Assembly (NCBI GenBank): GCA_045106295.1
Contig: JBGCEI010000209.1
Location: 1-18,738, forward strand
DNA from: WTJX01 sp045106295
Lineage (GTDB): Bacteria; Bacteroidota; Bacteroidia; Cytophagales; JAAEPT01
Length of the DNA: 18,738 bases
Direction of reading: 5' to 3'
Below the pieces are notes generated by a model. That model saw only the letters and a list, made by a program, of their open reading frames with translations. It had not been told where the DNA came from and did no database searches. Position numbers and translations under genes: made by a program. Positions 7,713 through 16,805 of this stretch are shown in pieces (within the stretch, counting starts at the first letter, position 1; every line of letters starts with the position of its first letter).

Positions 7713-8738
7713 ATGACAGGAAGAAAATTGACTATTTATTTCAGTTTTACGTTAGTTACAGTTTGTAGCACCTTTTGTTTAAACGCACAAACTTCTGATA
7801 CCTCTCAGATAGTTTGCTCTGTTGGGGACGAATACTGTAGCCCCCGTTTAAATAACCTTCCTAGACCTAAAGGAATAGAAGTTTACTATCGAACAGCTTT
7901 TCCATCTACCATAGAGTCTGCACAAGAAAATCATAACTACAGTGGTAGGTTAGTAAATATGCGCTCGTGGAGCATTAGAGCTAAATTCCCTATCATCAAT
8001 CATCCACACCTCATTATTACAGGAGGTTTTAGCTTTATGGATACGGAATACCGTTTCGAAAATTCAGCGCAATTAAATCAACCGTTTTATCAGTCACTAG
8101 AAGAAAAAAACTTACGTAGCCTTGGAAGCCGTTTTTACATTGTAAAACCGTTTAAAAATCATCATTATCTATTATCTCGAATTTCTGTAAAATTAAATGG
8201 CGATTTTAAAGACGGTAGGTTGCGAAATCACCTCAGGTATTCTTCTTCAATTATGTACGGAACCAAAGTAAGCGAAAGTAAACTGTGGGTATTTGGTGCT
8301 GCTTTTGGTTACAATTTCGGTCGTATCTCTATTTACCCTGTCTTTATTTATAAAAAGAACTTTAGCAAGCGGGCAGGAATAGAAATTACGCTTCCTGTAT
8401 CAGTAGCTTATCGCTATCAAATAGGTGATAAAAATATTTTTTACGTCGATAATCGATTAGAAGGAAATAATTATAACATCAATGTCAACTTTTCAGATGA
8501 AGGACTCTTCTTAGAAAAAGTCTTTTTTAGTAGCTCTTTGATTTATGAAAGGGAAATTCACGATTACTTATGGTTTTCTGTTTCTGGAGGCCTCCGTACA
8601 AACTTACGTTTCAATGTGAGTACAAGTGATCAATTTTTTAACCGTACAAACGAATTAATCGCCAATAAACTATCTCCAGCACCATTTATAAAAATGGGCA
8701 TTTTCATTGTCCCTCCTAAAAAATGGCTGAGTAAGTAG
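7713..8738 (+). CDS. DUF6268-like outer-membrane beta-barrel protein
   Basis: 341 residues. The N terminus has a signal peptide (hydrophobic 8-22, ending LNAQ-TS). The rest alternates short beta strands with turns, rich in Tyr/Phe/Arg (for example SWSIRAKFPI and VSVAYRYQIG), as in outer-membrane barrels, and ends in a hydrophobic aromatic-poor tail (KMGIFIVPPKKWLSK). It resembles the DUF6268 family of Bacteroidota barrels; function unknown. Cys34 and Cys42 near the mature N terminus could form a disulfide. The ATG at 7713 was chosen because it gives the signal peptide; an ATG at 7696 is in another frame. Transcribed divergently from the DUF2652 gene across the inverted repeats. Confidence 0.75.
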   Translation: MTGRKLTIYFSFTLVTVCSTFCLNAQTSDTSQIVCSVGDEYCSPRLNNLPRPKGIEVYYRTAFPSTIESAQENHNYSGRLVNMRSWSIRAKFPIINHPHLIITGGFSFMDTEYRFENSAQLNQPFYQSLEEKNLRSLGSRFYIVKPFKNHHYLLSRISVKLNGDFKDGRLRNHLRYSSSIMYGTKVSESKLWVFGAAFGYNFGRISIYPVFIYKKNFSKRAGIEITLPVSVAYRYQIGDKNIFYVDNRLEGNNYNINVNFSDEGLFLEKVFFSSSLIYEREIHDYLWFSVSGGLRTNLRFNVSTSDQFFNRTNELIANKLSPAPFIKMGIFIVPPKKWLSK

Positions 8739-8783
8739 AATAGATAATCCAACTCTTGCAAAAAAATAGGATTAGATTACCTC

Positions 8784-8821
8784 TTTGATTCAATTACCAT
8801 TAAAATTCTATTGGAATCAAA
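8784..8821. repeat. Long-spaced inverted repeat upstream of acetolactate synthase
   Basis: TTTGATTC (8784-8791) and GAATCAAA (8814-8821) are exact inverted repeats; with one bulged G the pairing extends by AAT/ATT. There is no T run after it, so it is not a good terminator. Its right arm overlaps the -33 element of the candidate promoter, a position that would suit an operator. Confidence 0.45.
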
Positions 8822-8841
8822 CTTCTATTCTCGTAATTTTA
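8811..8841 (+). promoter_or_regulatory. Candidate Bacteroidota promoter for the acetolactate synthase gene
   Basis: TTG at 8811-8813, a 20-base spacer, and TAATTTTA at 8834-8841 fit the Bacteroidota consensus TTG-N19-22-TAnnTTTG with one mismatch at the last base. Transcription would start near 8848, giving a leader of about 50 bases that begins at a 7-base inverted repeat (8854-8876). Confidence 0.45.
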
Positions 8842-8853
8842 CTTACTTGAATG

Positions 8854-8876
8854 CTATTGTAAAAGAAGTACAATAG
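8854..8876 (+). promoter_or_regulatory. Leader hairpin upstream of acetolactate synthase
   Basis: CTATTGT (8854-8860) pairs exactly with ACAATAG (8870-8876) across a 9-base loop, and would sit at the very 5' end of the mRNA if the 8811-8841 promoter is real. The left arm overlaps a tiny ORF, ATG CTA TTG TAA (8851-8862). AT-rich short stems occur by chance, so a regulatory role is tentative. Confidence 0.35.
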
Positions 8877-8900
8877 AAAAGAAATCCAAATAAGGAAAAC

Positions 8901-10586
8901 ATGAAACTAAGAGGAGCTGATTATATCGTTAGAATTATCGAGCTATTGGAGGCTGAACACCTTTTTGCCTACCCAGGAGGAGCCATCCTTCCTATTTATG
9001 ATGCCTTAGCACAAACCTCTCTACACAACATTTTAGTGCGCCACGAACAAGGTGCTTCCATCGCAGCTAATGCTTATGCTCGTTTAAAAGGAAAACCAGG
9101 TTTTTGTTTATCTACATCAGGTCCAGGTGCTACCAATATGGTAACAGGTATTGCCGATGCCTATGCTGACTCTGTCCCTATGATGGCAATAACAGGGCAA
9201 GTAGCTACTTCACTTATTGGAACAGATGCTTTTCAAGAAACTGACATCACTGGAATTTGTGCGCCTATCACTAAGAAAACCTATTTGATTACAGATCTAG
9301 AAGATGCAGCAGATATTTTTGTAGATGCTTACAGAATCAGTATCAGCGATAGACCAGGTCCCGTTCTAATTGATATCCCAAAAGATGTACAAAATGCTGA
9401 AATAGAAGTAGATGATAACTGGGAATCTAATATCAAACCTCCTGTTCGTCAGCGATTATTTTCTGTTCACAGAGAAGAATTAGATGCAGCGAAAGACTTA
9501 TTGATCGAAGCAAAGTATCCACTAATCATTGCGGGACACGGCATCTTATTAGCAGAAGCATGGGACGAGTTAAGAAGTTTTGTCAAGAGAGAAAATATTC
9601 CTACCATCTCCACTATTTTAGGAATTGGAGCATTAGAACACGACAATCCATTGTATTTCTCTTGGCTAGGAATGCATGGAATGAAATATGCCAACGATGC
9701 GGTACAAAAGGCAGACCTCATCATAGCATTAGGTATTCGATTTGATGATCGAATTACGGGTAAATTAGATGAATTTGCTCCGAACGCTAAAGTAATTCAT
9801 GCCGATATTGATATCAGTGAAAACAATAAAAACGTGCCGACTAATGTATTCTTGCATGCGGATCTTAAACGTTTATTAGACGAATGTCCAGATACGACTA
9901 CAGCAGAAAATAATGCAACACGGAAAGAGTGGGTCAACTATTTGTCAGAACAAAGAGAAAAGTATCCTTTAAAAAAGGCTGGGATGAATGCCTTGAATGA
10001 AATAACGGCGCTTTCCATTCTAGAAAAATCATTACCTGAATCTGCTATTATTTGTACAGATGTAGGGCAACATCAAATGTGGGCAGCACAATACATGACT
10101 CGTATGGAGCCTAATCACTTTGTTTCTTCATGTGGACTTGGAACTATGGGATTTGGATTACCTGCGGCAATGGGAGCGCAGGCAGCAAAACCAGACAATG
10201 AAGTATGGTGTATTACAGGAGACGGCTCTATTCAAATGAATTTTCAAGAACTAATGACTATTGTTCAAGAAAAATGGCCTGTTAAAGTTCTATTGCTAGA
10301 TAACGCTTATTTAGGAATGGTACGTCAGTGGCAAGAACAATTCTATGACAAGAACTACTCAGGAGTAAATATCATGAACCCTGACTTTAAAATGTTGGCA
10401 GAAGCGTTTGGTGTAGCTGCGGTAAAAGTAGATACGGTAGAAGGAATGGAAAAAGCTGTAGTTGAAGCTAAAAATATCGATGGGCCATTCTTTATTCATG
10501 CAACCGTGCCAAAAGAAGAAAATGTTTTCCCTATGGTAGCACCACAAACAAGTTTATCAGAAACAATCTATTACCCTGAAGGCTAG
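8901..10586 (+). CDS. ilvB: Acetolactate synthase large subunit (AHAS)
   Basis: 561 residues. It condenses two pyruvates, or pyruvate and 2-oxobutyrate, as the first common step of valine, leucine and isoleucine synthesis, using ThDP, Mg and FAD. Domains in order: ThDP Pyr domain (1-165) with catalytic Glu49 in RHEQGAS; central FAD/nucleotide domain (about 190-325); ThDP PP domain (370-550) with GDGS 440-443 and [12 protein letters not shown] 467-478. The first asparagine of the usual NN pair is Asp467, while Asn468 is kept. Trp477 and the tightly conserved LGMVRQWQ favour the biosynthetic type over catabolic acetolactate synthase. No ilvN, ilvC or ilvD is adjacent, so the regulatory subunit must be elsewhere or absent. 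An upstream gap of 162 bases holds a candidate promoter and inverted repeats. Confidence 0.92.
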   Translation: MKLRGADYIVRIIELLEAEHLFAYPGGAILPIYDALAQTSLHNILVRHEQGASIAANAYARLKGKPGFCLSTSGPGATNMVTGIADAYADSVPMMAITGQVATSLIGTDAFQETDITGICAPITKKTYLITDLEDAADIFVDAYRISISDRPGPVLIDIPKDVQNAEIEVDDNWESNIKPPVRQRLFSVHREELDAAKDLLIEAKYPLIIAGHGILLAEAWDELRSFVKRENIPTISTILGIGALEHDNPLYFSWLGMHGMKYANDAVQKADLIIALGIRFDDRITGKLDEFAPNAKVIHADIDISENNKNVPTNVFLHADLKRLLDECPDTTTAENNATRKEWVNYLSEQREKYPLKKAGMNALNEITALSILEKSLPESAIICTDVGQHQMWAAQYMTRMEPNHFVSSCGLGTMGFGLPAAMGAQAAKPDNEVWCITGDGSIQMNFQELMTIVQEKWPVKVLLLDNAYLGMVRQWQEQFYDKNYSGVNIMNPDFKMLAEAFGVAAVKVDTVEGMEKAVVEAKNIDGPFFIHATVPKEENVFPMVAPQTSLSETIYYPEG

Positions 10587-10628
10587 TACTCGAAAACTGT
10601 AAATAGAGTTGACGTTTTTTTTTAAAGT

Positions 10629-11282
10629 ATGAATACAAAAACGAACTGTGTTTTGTTAAATCGTCCTCTTAAAAAGCTCGCTTTTGTACTTTCAGTACTC
10701 TTCCACCCTTTATTAGTTCCTAGCATGGTGTTTTGCACCTTACTTTATTACCACTCTTTTGAACTAGTTTCTATTCAAAAAGAAACTCTTTTAGCTTGGT
10801 TAGTCGGAAGTACATTTCTATTACCTGCTTTATTAATTCTCTTACTTTACTCTTTGAATTTTATTCCTTCTATTCAGATGAATGTAAAAGAAGAACGGAA
10901 GATTCCTATGCTTTTGACGATTGGTGTGTATGCTGTCACTACGTGCTTGCTCTCACATTTCATTGGGAAGTATCACATCTTGACTATTGCTATGTTTACT
11001 ATAGCGCTATCTGTAGTCTTTGTTTTCATGATAACATGCTATTGGAAAATTAGTGCGCATGCTACAGGAATAGCGGGCTGGCTAGGGGTTTGCCTTTATT
11101 TATTCATAAAGAATGATTTCTCTCATCCATACACTTTCTTATTATTACTAGTTCTACTTATTAATGTACTCGTATTGACTAGCCGAAAAATACTACACGC
11201 TCATACCTACGCACAATTAGCAGCAGGCTTTTTATTGGGCTTGTCTATCAGTTTTTCTGCTATTCAATTTTTAGTCAAATAA
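10629..11282 (+). CDS. PAP2-like integral membrane protein, divergent
   Basis: 217 residues with about six membrane helices. Phosphatase PAP2 signatures can be traced in order: a basic KEERKIP (87-93), SAH at 142-144 (the PSGH-type motif), and SRKILHAH with Ser185, Arg186 and His192 in the right spacing for SRxxxxxHxxxD. The closing Asp is Gln196. PAP2 enzymes remove phosphate from lipid phosphates such as undecaprenyl pyrophosphate; the weak first motif and the Asp-to-Gln change make activity uncertain. It starts 43 bases after acetolactate synthase with no clear terminator between, so the two may be cotranscribed, but I see no metabolic link. It converges on glyA. Confidence 0.7.
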   Translation: MNTKTNCVLLNRPLKKLAFVLSVLFHPLLVPSMVFCTLLYYHSFELVSIQKETLLAWLVGSTFLLPALLILLLYSLNFIPSIQMNVKEERKIPMLLTIGVYAVTTCLLSHFIGKYHILTIAMFTIALSVVFVFMITCYWKISAHATGIAGWLGVCLYLFIKNDFSHPYTFLLLLVLLINVLVLTSRKILHAHTYAQLAAGFLLGLSISFSAIQFLVK

Positions 11283-11315
11283 AAAACCTCTTTATTTTTT
11301 CAGACGAAGAGGTTT
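11281..11315 (-). terminator. Intrinsic terminator at the end of glyA
   Basis: AAACCTCTT (11284-11292) and AAGAGGTTT (11307-11315) form a 9-base-pair stem with a 14-base loop. Read on the minus strand it is followed by six T (complement of 11281-11286), so it mainly terminates glyA; its plus-strand tail is not T-rich. Confidence 0.75.
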
Positions 11316-11337
11316 CTAGAAAAAATAAGATGTATGG

Positions 11338-12609
11338 TTAAGAATACAAGGGATAGTTCTTCATCAATTTGTTTACTTCAGCTCTTACCGAATCAATCTT
11401 GTTTTCGTTTTCGAAATCAGTAATTACAGAGTCAATTAAGTCAGCTATTGTATCCATAGCATCTTCTTTCATTCCTCTTGTGGTAATAGCTGCTGTTCCT
11501 AATCTAATTCCAGAAGTCACAAATGGAGACTTGGTATCGAATGGGACCATGTTTTTATTTACCGTGATATCAGCTTTTACTAAAGCGTTTTCTGCTTGTT
11601 TCCCATTGATATCTTTTGATTGTAAATCAATCAACATCATGTGATTGTCTGTTCCACCAGAAATAATCTGATACCCTCTGCTAACCATTGCTTTTGCTAA
11701 TGCCGAAGCGTTTTTAATAACCTGTTCTGCATACACTTGGTATTCATCAGATAATGCTTCTTCGAAGGCAACTGCCTTAGCCGCAATTACGTGCTCTAAT
11801 GGACCACCTTGCGTGCCTGGAAATACGCCAGAATCTAATACAGCAGACATCTTTCTTGTCTCTCCTTTTGGATTTTTTAATCCAAATGGGTTATCAAAAT
11901 CTTGTCCCATCATAATTAAACCACCTCTAGGACCACGTAATGTTTTGTGAGTAGTTGTCGTAACTATGTGGCAGTGACTCATTGGGCTAGTCAATAAACC
12001 CTTTGCAATCAAACCAGCTGGATGAGAAATGTCGGCTAATAAAATAGCGCCTACTTCATCTGCCGCTTTTCTTAGTGTAGCATAGTCCCAATCTCTAGAA
12101 TAAGCAGAGGCACCACAAATGATCATTTTGGGCTTTAACTGTTTTGCCTGTTCTACTACTTTATCAAAATCGATTAAACCTGTTTCTTTTTCTACTCCGT
12201 AGAAATTAGCATCGTAGTATTTACCTGATAAATTGACTGCTGATCCATGAGACAAATGACCTCCGTGAGATAAATCGAACCCTAAAATAGTGTCTCCCGG
12301 TTTCAAACAAGCTAACATCACTGCTGCATTTGCTTGCGCTCCTGAGTGTGGCTGTACGTTTACCCAAGCCGCTCCAAATAATTCTTTTGCTCTGTTTCGT
12401 GCTAAATCCTCTATTTTATCTACTACTTCACATCCACCGTAGTATCTTTTGCCTGGAAGGCCTTCAGCGTATTTGTTGGTTAACACACTACCTGCTGCTT
12501 CCATTACTTGTTTAGAAGTAAAATTCTCTGAAGCTATTAACTCTATTCCGTTTTCCTGTCTTTCTTGTTCTTTGTCGATCAAGTCAAAAATGGTGGTATC
12601 TCTTTGCAT
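11338..12609 (-). CDS. glyA: Serine hydroxymethyltransferase
   Basis: 423 residues, normal length for the bacterial enzyme. It converts serine and tetrahydrofolate to glycine and 5,10-methylenetetrahydrofolate, feeding one-carbon metabolism. The PLP lysine is Lys222 in [14 protein letters not shown]. Other family marks: IELIASENF near the N terminus, [11 protein letters not shown] at 49-59, QPHSGAQAN at 87-94 and [11 protein letters not shown] around 190-200. The start is the ATG at 12609, 26 bases downstream of a consensus -7 box, so the leader is short. It is monocistronic by appearance: its own promoter upstream and a terminator just past the stop. Confidence 0.97.
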   Translation of the reverse strand: MQRDTTIFDLIDKEQERQENGIELIASENFTSKQVMEAAGSVLTNKYAEGLPGKRYYGGCEVVDKIEDLARNRAKELFGAAWVNVQPHSGAQANAAVMLACLKPGDTILGFDLSHGGHLSHGSAVNLSGKYYDANFYGVEKETGLIDFDKVVEQAKQLKPKMIICGASAYSRDWDYATLRKAADEVGAILLADISHPAGLIAKGLLTSPMSHCHIVTTTTHKTLRGPRGGLIMMGQDFDNPFGLKNPKGETRKMSAVLDSGVFPGTQGGPLEHVIAAKAVAFEEALSDEYQVYAEQVIKNASALAKAMVSRGYQIISGGTDNHMMLIDLQSKDINGKQAENALVKADITVNKNMVPFDTKSPFVTSGIRLGTAAITTRGMKEDAMDTIADLIDSVITDFENENKIDSVRAEVNKLMKNYPLYS

Positions 12610-12634
12610 CTCTTATGGAGTAATTTTGAAGAGG

Positions 12635-12665
12635 CAAATTTAGGCAATGGAATTGAGTCCTACAA
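12635..12665 (-). promoter_or_regulatory. Consensus Bacteroidota promoter of glyA
   Basis: On the minus strand, TTG (12665-12663) is followed by exactly 20 bases and TAAATTTG (12642-12635), a full match to TAnnTTTG. The predicted transcription start is near 12628, about 19 bases before the glyA ATG. Confidence 0.75.
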
Positions 12666-12735
12666 CCTATTTTTAGTCTACTAAAGGTCATCTTTTCTAC
12701 ATTCGTAAAAAGAAAAGACGCAAGTTACTTTTGAC

Positions 12736-12876
12736 TTATTTAATTGTAGCTCCTCCAAACTCAGGAAGAGTTATTTTTGGAGTGTCAGGTTTTAAAGATG
12801 TGGTTTTCTTACTAATTGTTAGCGCATAGAACGCAATTAATATAGCAACAATCAACAAAAGAAATGATTTCAACAT
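12736..12876 (-). CDS. 46-residue single-pass membrane microprotein
   Basis: An ATG at 12876 opens 46 codons ending at TAA 12738-12736. The N terminus is MLKSFLLLIVAILIAFYALTI (about residues 4-21 hydrophobic), followed by a basic SKK and a polar tail with PDTPKITLPEFGG. The composition is coherent: one membrane helix, positive residues just after it, and a proline/glycine tail. It occupies the glyA-mfd gap that would otherwise be empty. No homolog is recognised. Both flanks are AT-rich noncoding DNA. It could instead be a chance ORF, but the clean membrane-anchor design argues for a gene. A tentative leader lies upstream (12877-13028). Confidence 0.65.
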   Translation of the reverse strand: MLKSFLLLIVAILIAFYALTISKKTTSLKPDTPKITLPEFGGATIK

Positions 12877-13028
12877 ACGATTGTTTAATTATTATACAAT
12901 AATAGTATACGAATAATCAACAAAATAGTTTTAAACACTATTATTTATCAACAATTATACCCGTATAAACACTTGATTTTTATTTGCGTTAAATTTGGAC
13001 TAGGAGCAAGGTTTTTGGTAAACAAGCA
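12877..13028 (-). other. AT-rich intergenic stretch between mfd and the microprotein
   Basis: 152 bases with no ORF of note. It contains an inverted repeat AATAGT-N7-ACTATT (12924-12942) with a TTTAAA core region, and, on the minus strand, a TTG followed after about 20 bases by TATTTTG, a weak promoter-like pairing for the microprotein. No strong terminator for mfd was seen, so read-through is possible. Confidence 0.4.
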
Positions 13029-16000
13029 TTACTTCTCTACCTTTTCTTCCACACCTACAATATTTCTTAACATCACAATAGCTTGCTGAATGTCTTCAAT
13101 GTTTTCAGCACGAATAATCATTTTTCCTTTGTGATCTTTGATGGCTATTTTACGTGGATTTTTCTGTACATAATGTAAGATTCTTCCAAATACATCTGTT
13201 TGGAAATAAGCGTCGTTTCCTTCGGTAGAAACATAACATCGAAGCACGCTTTTTTTCATAGACAAACGCTCAAAACCTAATCGCTCTGCTAGCCATCTTA
13301 ATTGTACTGTTTCTAGCAGTTCTTTTACCTCTGGAGGTAAGGGGCCAAATCGGTCAATTACTTCCTTTTGGAATTTTTCTAGCTCAGCGTCATTTTCTAG
13401 GTTATCTAATTCGTTGTACAGACTCAGTCGTTCAGAAATATTACTTACGTATGTCTCTGGAATCAACATATCCATGTCCGTTTCTATCAGACAATCTGAA
13501 AGAACGGTAGATAAATCCATTGGTTTTTCGAATAGCTCTTTGAACTCTGTTTCTTTTAACTCTTGTATGGTTTCTTCCAATAATTTATGGTAGGTATCGA
13601 AACCAATATCGGTAATAAATCCACTTTGTTCTCCTCCTAATAGATTTCCTGCTCCACGGATGTCTAAATCCCTCATCGCTACTTTAAAGCCGTCTCCTAA
13701 ATCAGAAAATTGTTCTAATGTTTCTAAACGTTTTCTAGAATCTGCTGTCAGAGTCATCAAAGGAGGAGACAGTAAATAGCAATAGGCTTTTCTATTGGAC
13801 CTGCCAACTCTTCCTCTCATTTGATGCAGATCAGACAGACCATACATATGAGAGTGATTGATAATAATAGTATTGGCATTTGGCACATCTAATCCTGACT
13901 CAATAATATTGGTGGAAACCAACACATCGTATTCTCCATCGATGAAATCTACCATGACTTTTTCTAGCTTAGCTCCATCCATCTGACCATGGGCAACAGC
14001 TATTTTAGCATCTGGAACTAATTTTAAAACCGTATTAGCAATGCTATCAATATCTTTGATTCTATTATGAACCATAAACACCTGTCCGCCCCTTTTTAAT
14101 TCACTACTTATGGCATCACGAATAATTCCCACATCAAAAGTATGTACAGAAGTAGTAACGGGTTGACGATTTGGTGGTGGCGTTTGAATAATGGATAAAT
14201 CTCTCGCTCCCATTAATGAAAACTGTAGCGTTCTTGGAATAGGGGTGGCTGTTAATGTCAATACATCTACATTAACTCGTAATTCTTTCATTTTCTCTTT
14301 AGCGGCTACACCAAATTTTTGTTCTTCATCTACAATGAGTAATCCCAAATCTTTGTATTCAACAGATTTACTCAATATTTTATGTGTGCCGATTAGAATA
14401 TTAATTTCACTACTTTTTGTTCGAGCTAAAATATCTTTAGTTTCTTTCGTTGTTCGAAAACGGTTAAGGTAGTCTACCTCAACGGGCAGGTTTTTCATTC
14501 TTTTTTTGAATGATTTGTAATGTTGCATAGCCAATATGGTAGTTGGCACCAATACAGCTACTTGCTTTCCATCACAAGCAGCTTTAAATGCTGCTCTGAT
14601 GGCTACTTCTGTTTTACCAAAACCTACATCTCCACAGACTAAGCGATCCATGGGGTTCACCAATTCCATATCTGCTTTTACAGCATCAACCGCTTTTGCT
14701 TGATCTGGTGTTTCTTGGTAAATAAAGGAGCTTTCTAATTCTGCTTGTAAGAATCCATCTTTACTAAATTGAAATCCTTGGGCTGCTTTTCGTTTGGCAT
14801 ACAGGCCTATCAAATCAATGGCTATTTCTTTGACCTGCTTTTTTACTTTGCTCTTTTTCTTTTCCCATTCTGGTGTTCCGAGCTTACTCATTTTAGGAGG
14901 CACAGCGTCTTTACTGCTGTAACGAGCTATTTTATGGAGGGAATGAATGTTGGTCAATAATACATCGTCGTCTTTGTAGATGATACGGATAGCTTCTTGT
15001 TCACTTCCGTTGATATCTACTTTTTCCAGACCGGCAAAACGCCCTACTCCGTGATCTATGTGGGTAATGTAATCACCTGGATTGAGACTATTTAATTCTT
15101 TGAGCGTAAGAATTTTAGATTTAGAAAACTGTTTCTTTTTTTGATGCCCGTGAAAACGCTCAAAAATCTGGTGATCTGTAAAACAGGTTCTTCGAGTGGT
15201 ATGATCTACAAAGCCTTCTTTGAGTGAGAAACGAAGCCCTTCGTAGGTAAAGTTGGCTTGTTGCTCTTCAAAGATGGTGTTTATTCTGAGAATCTGATGT
15301 TCCGAATCGGAACAAATAAACAATTCATATCCTTTAGCATGATACTCTTCAAATGTTTCGGTGAGCAGATCAAAGTTTTTATTAAACGAAGGTTGTGGGG
15401 CTACTTTGAACGTGATAGGATGAACAGCTTTGTGGTATTTTCTGCTACCAAATTCAATCGTACGTTGCGTGAGTGATGCTTTAAAAGTTTTTTTACTTTC
15501 GAACAATGCGAGCGGATCGGTTACTAAGCCATTGATGCCCATTACTTTTGTTAATTCGTCAAATGTATTGGTTGCTTCTTCAAAGTATTGATCTACTGTG
15601 GTGAGTGTGCTCTCTAGGTCTTTGTGCCACACAATTGCATCTTCCGGAAGGTAAGAGAAAAAAGATTCCCTGGTCTCTCGTAAAAACTGCTGTTGCACAT
15701 TAGGAACAATAGATACATATTCCTGTGGATCGAAAGAAAGTTGTGTTTCAGGGTTAAATAAACGAATGCTTTCTATCTCGTCGTCAAACAGTTCTATTCT
15801 GAATGGGTATTCGTGAGCAAAAGAAAATACGTCTATGATTCCTCCTCTGATGGCATATTGACCTGCTTCATACACAAAGTCTGCTTTCTCGAATTGGTAT
15901 TCGATGAGCATTTCTGACATGAAAGAAACGTCTAGCTTGTCTCCCACTTTAGCTGATAAAGTATGTTGCACCAAAGACTGCTTATTGACTACTTTTTCAG

Positions 16001-16388
16001 TCAAAGCATCAGGGTAAGTAAGAATGATCCAGTTTTTCTGTTCGTCTTGACGTACGGTGTTTAGGGTTTCTATTCTTTCTAAGACATTGGCATTTTCTAT
16101 TTCTTCTAACTTGTATGCTTTTTTGTAGGAAGAGGGAAAGAGTAACGTTTTTTCGCAACCTACTTTTTTAAGATCGTCCTGAAAGAATACAGCTTCTTCA
16201 CGGTCTTGCAAGACAACTACTTGTGGTGCGTGTAGTTCTGTTTTAAGTAATTGACACAGTATGGTATCGTAACTTCCGGATACACCACTTAGTCGAATAG
16301 GGAGTTCATAGGATTGCAATTGTTGTTTGAACAACAAAAATTCCTCACTCTCAGAAATGGGGGTTAGTAGGTGTTTATCGATGGACAT
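13029..16388 (-). CDS. mfd: Transcription-repair coupling factor
   Basis: 1119 residues, normal Mfd length. It removes RNA polymerase stalled at DNA lesions and recruits UvrA for nucleotide-excision repair. Order of parts: UvrB-homology region (about 1-410; IRGGIIDVFSF near 180-190); RNA-polymerase-interacting CarD-like domain (about 428-495; GDYITHIDHGVGRFAGLE); superfamily 2 translocase with Walker A GFGKT (589-593), DEEQ box (687-690), TATPIPRT (713-720) and motif VI QMRGRVGR (856-863); the translocation motif RGAGNLLGGEQSGF (911-924); and the C-terminal regulatory domain (about 955-1119). All key motifs look intact. The start ATG at 16388 fits the family. The higBA pair lies 56 bases upstream on the same strand. 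Confidence 0.97.
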   Translation of the reverse strand: MSIDKHLLTPISESEEFLLFKQQLQSYELPIRLSGVSGSYDTILCQLLKTELHAPQVVVLQDREEAVFFQDDLKKVGCEKTLLFPSSYKKAYKLEEIENANVLERIETLNTVRQDEQKNWIILTYPDALTEKVVNKQSLVQHTLSAKVGDKLDVSFMSEMLIEYQFEKADFVYEAGQYAIRGGIIDVFSFAHEYPFRIELFDDEIESIRLFNPETQLSFDPQEYVSIVPNVQQQFLRETRESFFSYLPEDAIVWHKDLESTLTTVDQYFEEATNTFDELTKVMGINGLVTDPLALFESKKTFKASLTQRTIEFGSRKYHKAVHPITFKVAPQPSFNKNFDLLTETFEEYHAKGYELFICSDSEHQILRINTIFEEQQANFTYEGLRFSLKEGFVDHTTRRTCFTDHQIFERFHGHQKKKQFSKSKILTLKELNSLNPGDYITHIDHGVGRFAGLEKVDINGSEQEAIRIIYKDDDVLLTNIHSLHKIARYSSKDAVPPKMSKLGTPEWEKKKSKVKKQVKEIAIDLIGLYAKRKAAQGFQFSKDGFLQAELESSFIYQETPDQAKAVDAVKADMELVNPMDRLVCGDVGFGKTEVAIRAAFKAACDGKQVAVLVPTTILAMQHYKSFKKRMKNLPVEVDYLNRFRTTKETKDILARTKSSEINILIGTHKILSKSVEYKDLGLLIVDEEQKFGVAAKEKMKELRVNVDVLTLTATPIPRTLQFSLMGARDLSIIQTPPPNRQPVTTSVHTFDVGIIRDAISSELKRGGQVFMVHNRIKDIDSIANTVLKLVPDAKIAVAHGQMDGAKLEKVMVDFIDGEYDVLVSTNIIESGLDVPNANTIIINHSHMYGLSDLHQMRGRVGRSNRKAYCYLLSPPLMTLTADSRKRLETLEQFSDLGDGFKVAMRDLDIRGAGNLLGGEQSGFITDIGFDTYHKLLEETIQELKETEFKELFEKPMDLSTVLSDCLIETDMDMLIPETYVSNISERLSLYNELDNLENDAELEKFQKEVIDRFGPLPPEVKELLETVQLRWLAERLGFERLSMKKSVLRCYVSTEGNDAYFQTDVFGRILHYVQKNPRKIAIKDHKGKMIIRAENIEDIQQAIVMLRNIVGVEEKVEK

Positions 16389-16444
16389 AAAAAATAAACT
16401 GATTATGCTTATCTAATGTTTTCTTAGGTCTATAAAAAATTGGC

Positions 16445-16801
16445 TTAATAATCAGCGATCAAGGATTCGTAAGGAATTTTTAATTTGTCATGAAGGTTTC
16501 TAATCATCCCAAGTGTTAATTTCCTTTTACGACTAAAAATTTCAGATACTCTGCTTTTATAACCTAGGATGGTTGCTAAGTCTTTGTTAGTCAATTCCAT
16601 TTGCTCCATTCTAAACTTAATTGCTTCAATTGGGTCTGGCGCAGCAATAGGGTAGTATTCATCTTCGTATTTTTCAATAAGAATAGATAATATTTCGGCT
16701 TCATCACCTTCTTTTGAATCAACAGGAGCATGAAAAATATGATTCAAACGCTCTAAGGCTTTATCGTATTCTTTTTCTGTTTTTATGACTTTAATTTCCA
16801 T
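16445..16801 (-). CDS. higA: HigA-type antitoxin (XRE helix-turn-helix)
   Basis: 118 residues. The N-terminal half (residues 1-55, rich in Glu/Lys, ending YEDEYYPI) is typical of antitoxins pairing with HigB-like toxins; residues 57-118 are an XRE-type helix-turn-helix (PIEAIKFRMEQMELTNKDLA, then GYKSRVSEIFSRKRKLT). It should neutralise HigB by binding and repress its own promoter through the HTH. It lies four bases after the higB stop, in the toxin-first order usual for HigBA. It ends 56 bases before mfd. Confidence 0.9.
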   Translation of the reverse strand: MEIKVIKTEKEYDKALERLNHIFHAPVDSKEGDEAEILSILIEKYEDEYYPIAAPDPIEAIKFRMEQMELTNKDLATILGYKSRVSEIFSRKRKLTLGMIRNLHDKLKIPYESLIADY

Positions 16802-16805
16802 CGGT

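Noticed and set aside
8745..8774. TAATCC and GGATTA inverted repeat after the DUF6268 gene.
   Set aside because: Only six bases with an 18-base spacer and no T run; not convincing as a terminator.
10796..11053. ORF of 85 residues inside the PAP2-like gene.
   Set aside because: Out-of-frame shadow; composition (Cys/Tyr/Ser-rich) fits a frame shift of a membrane protein gene, not a real product.
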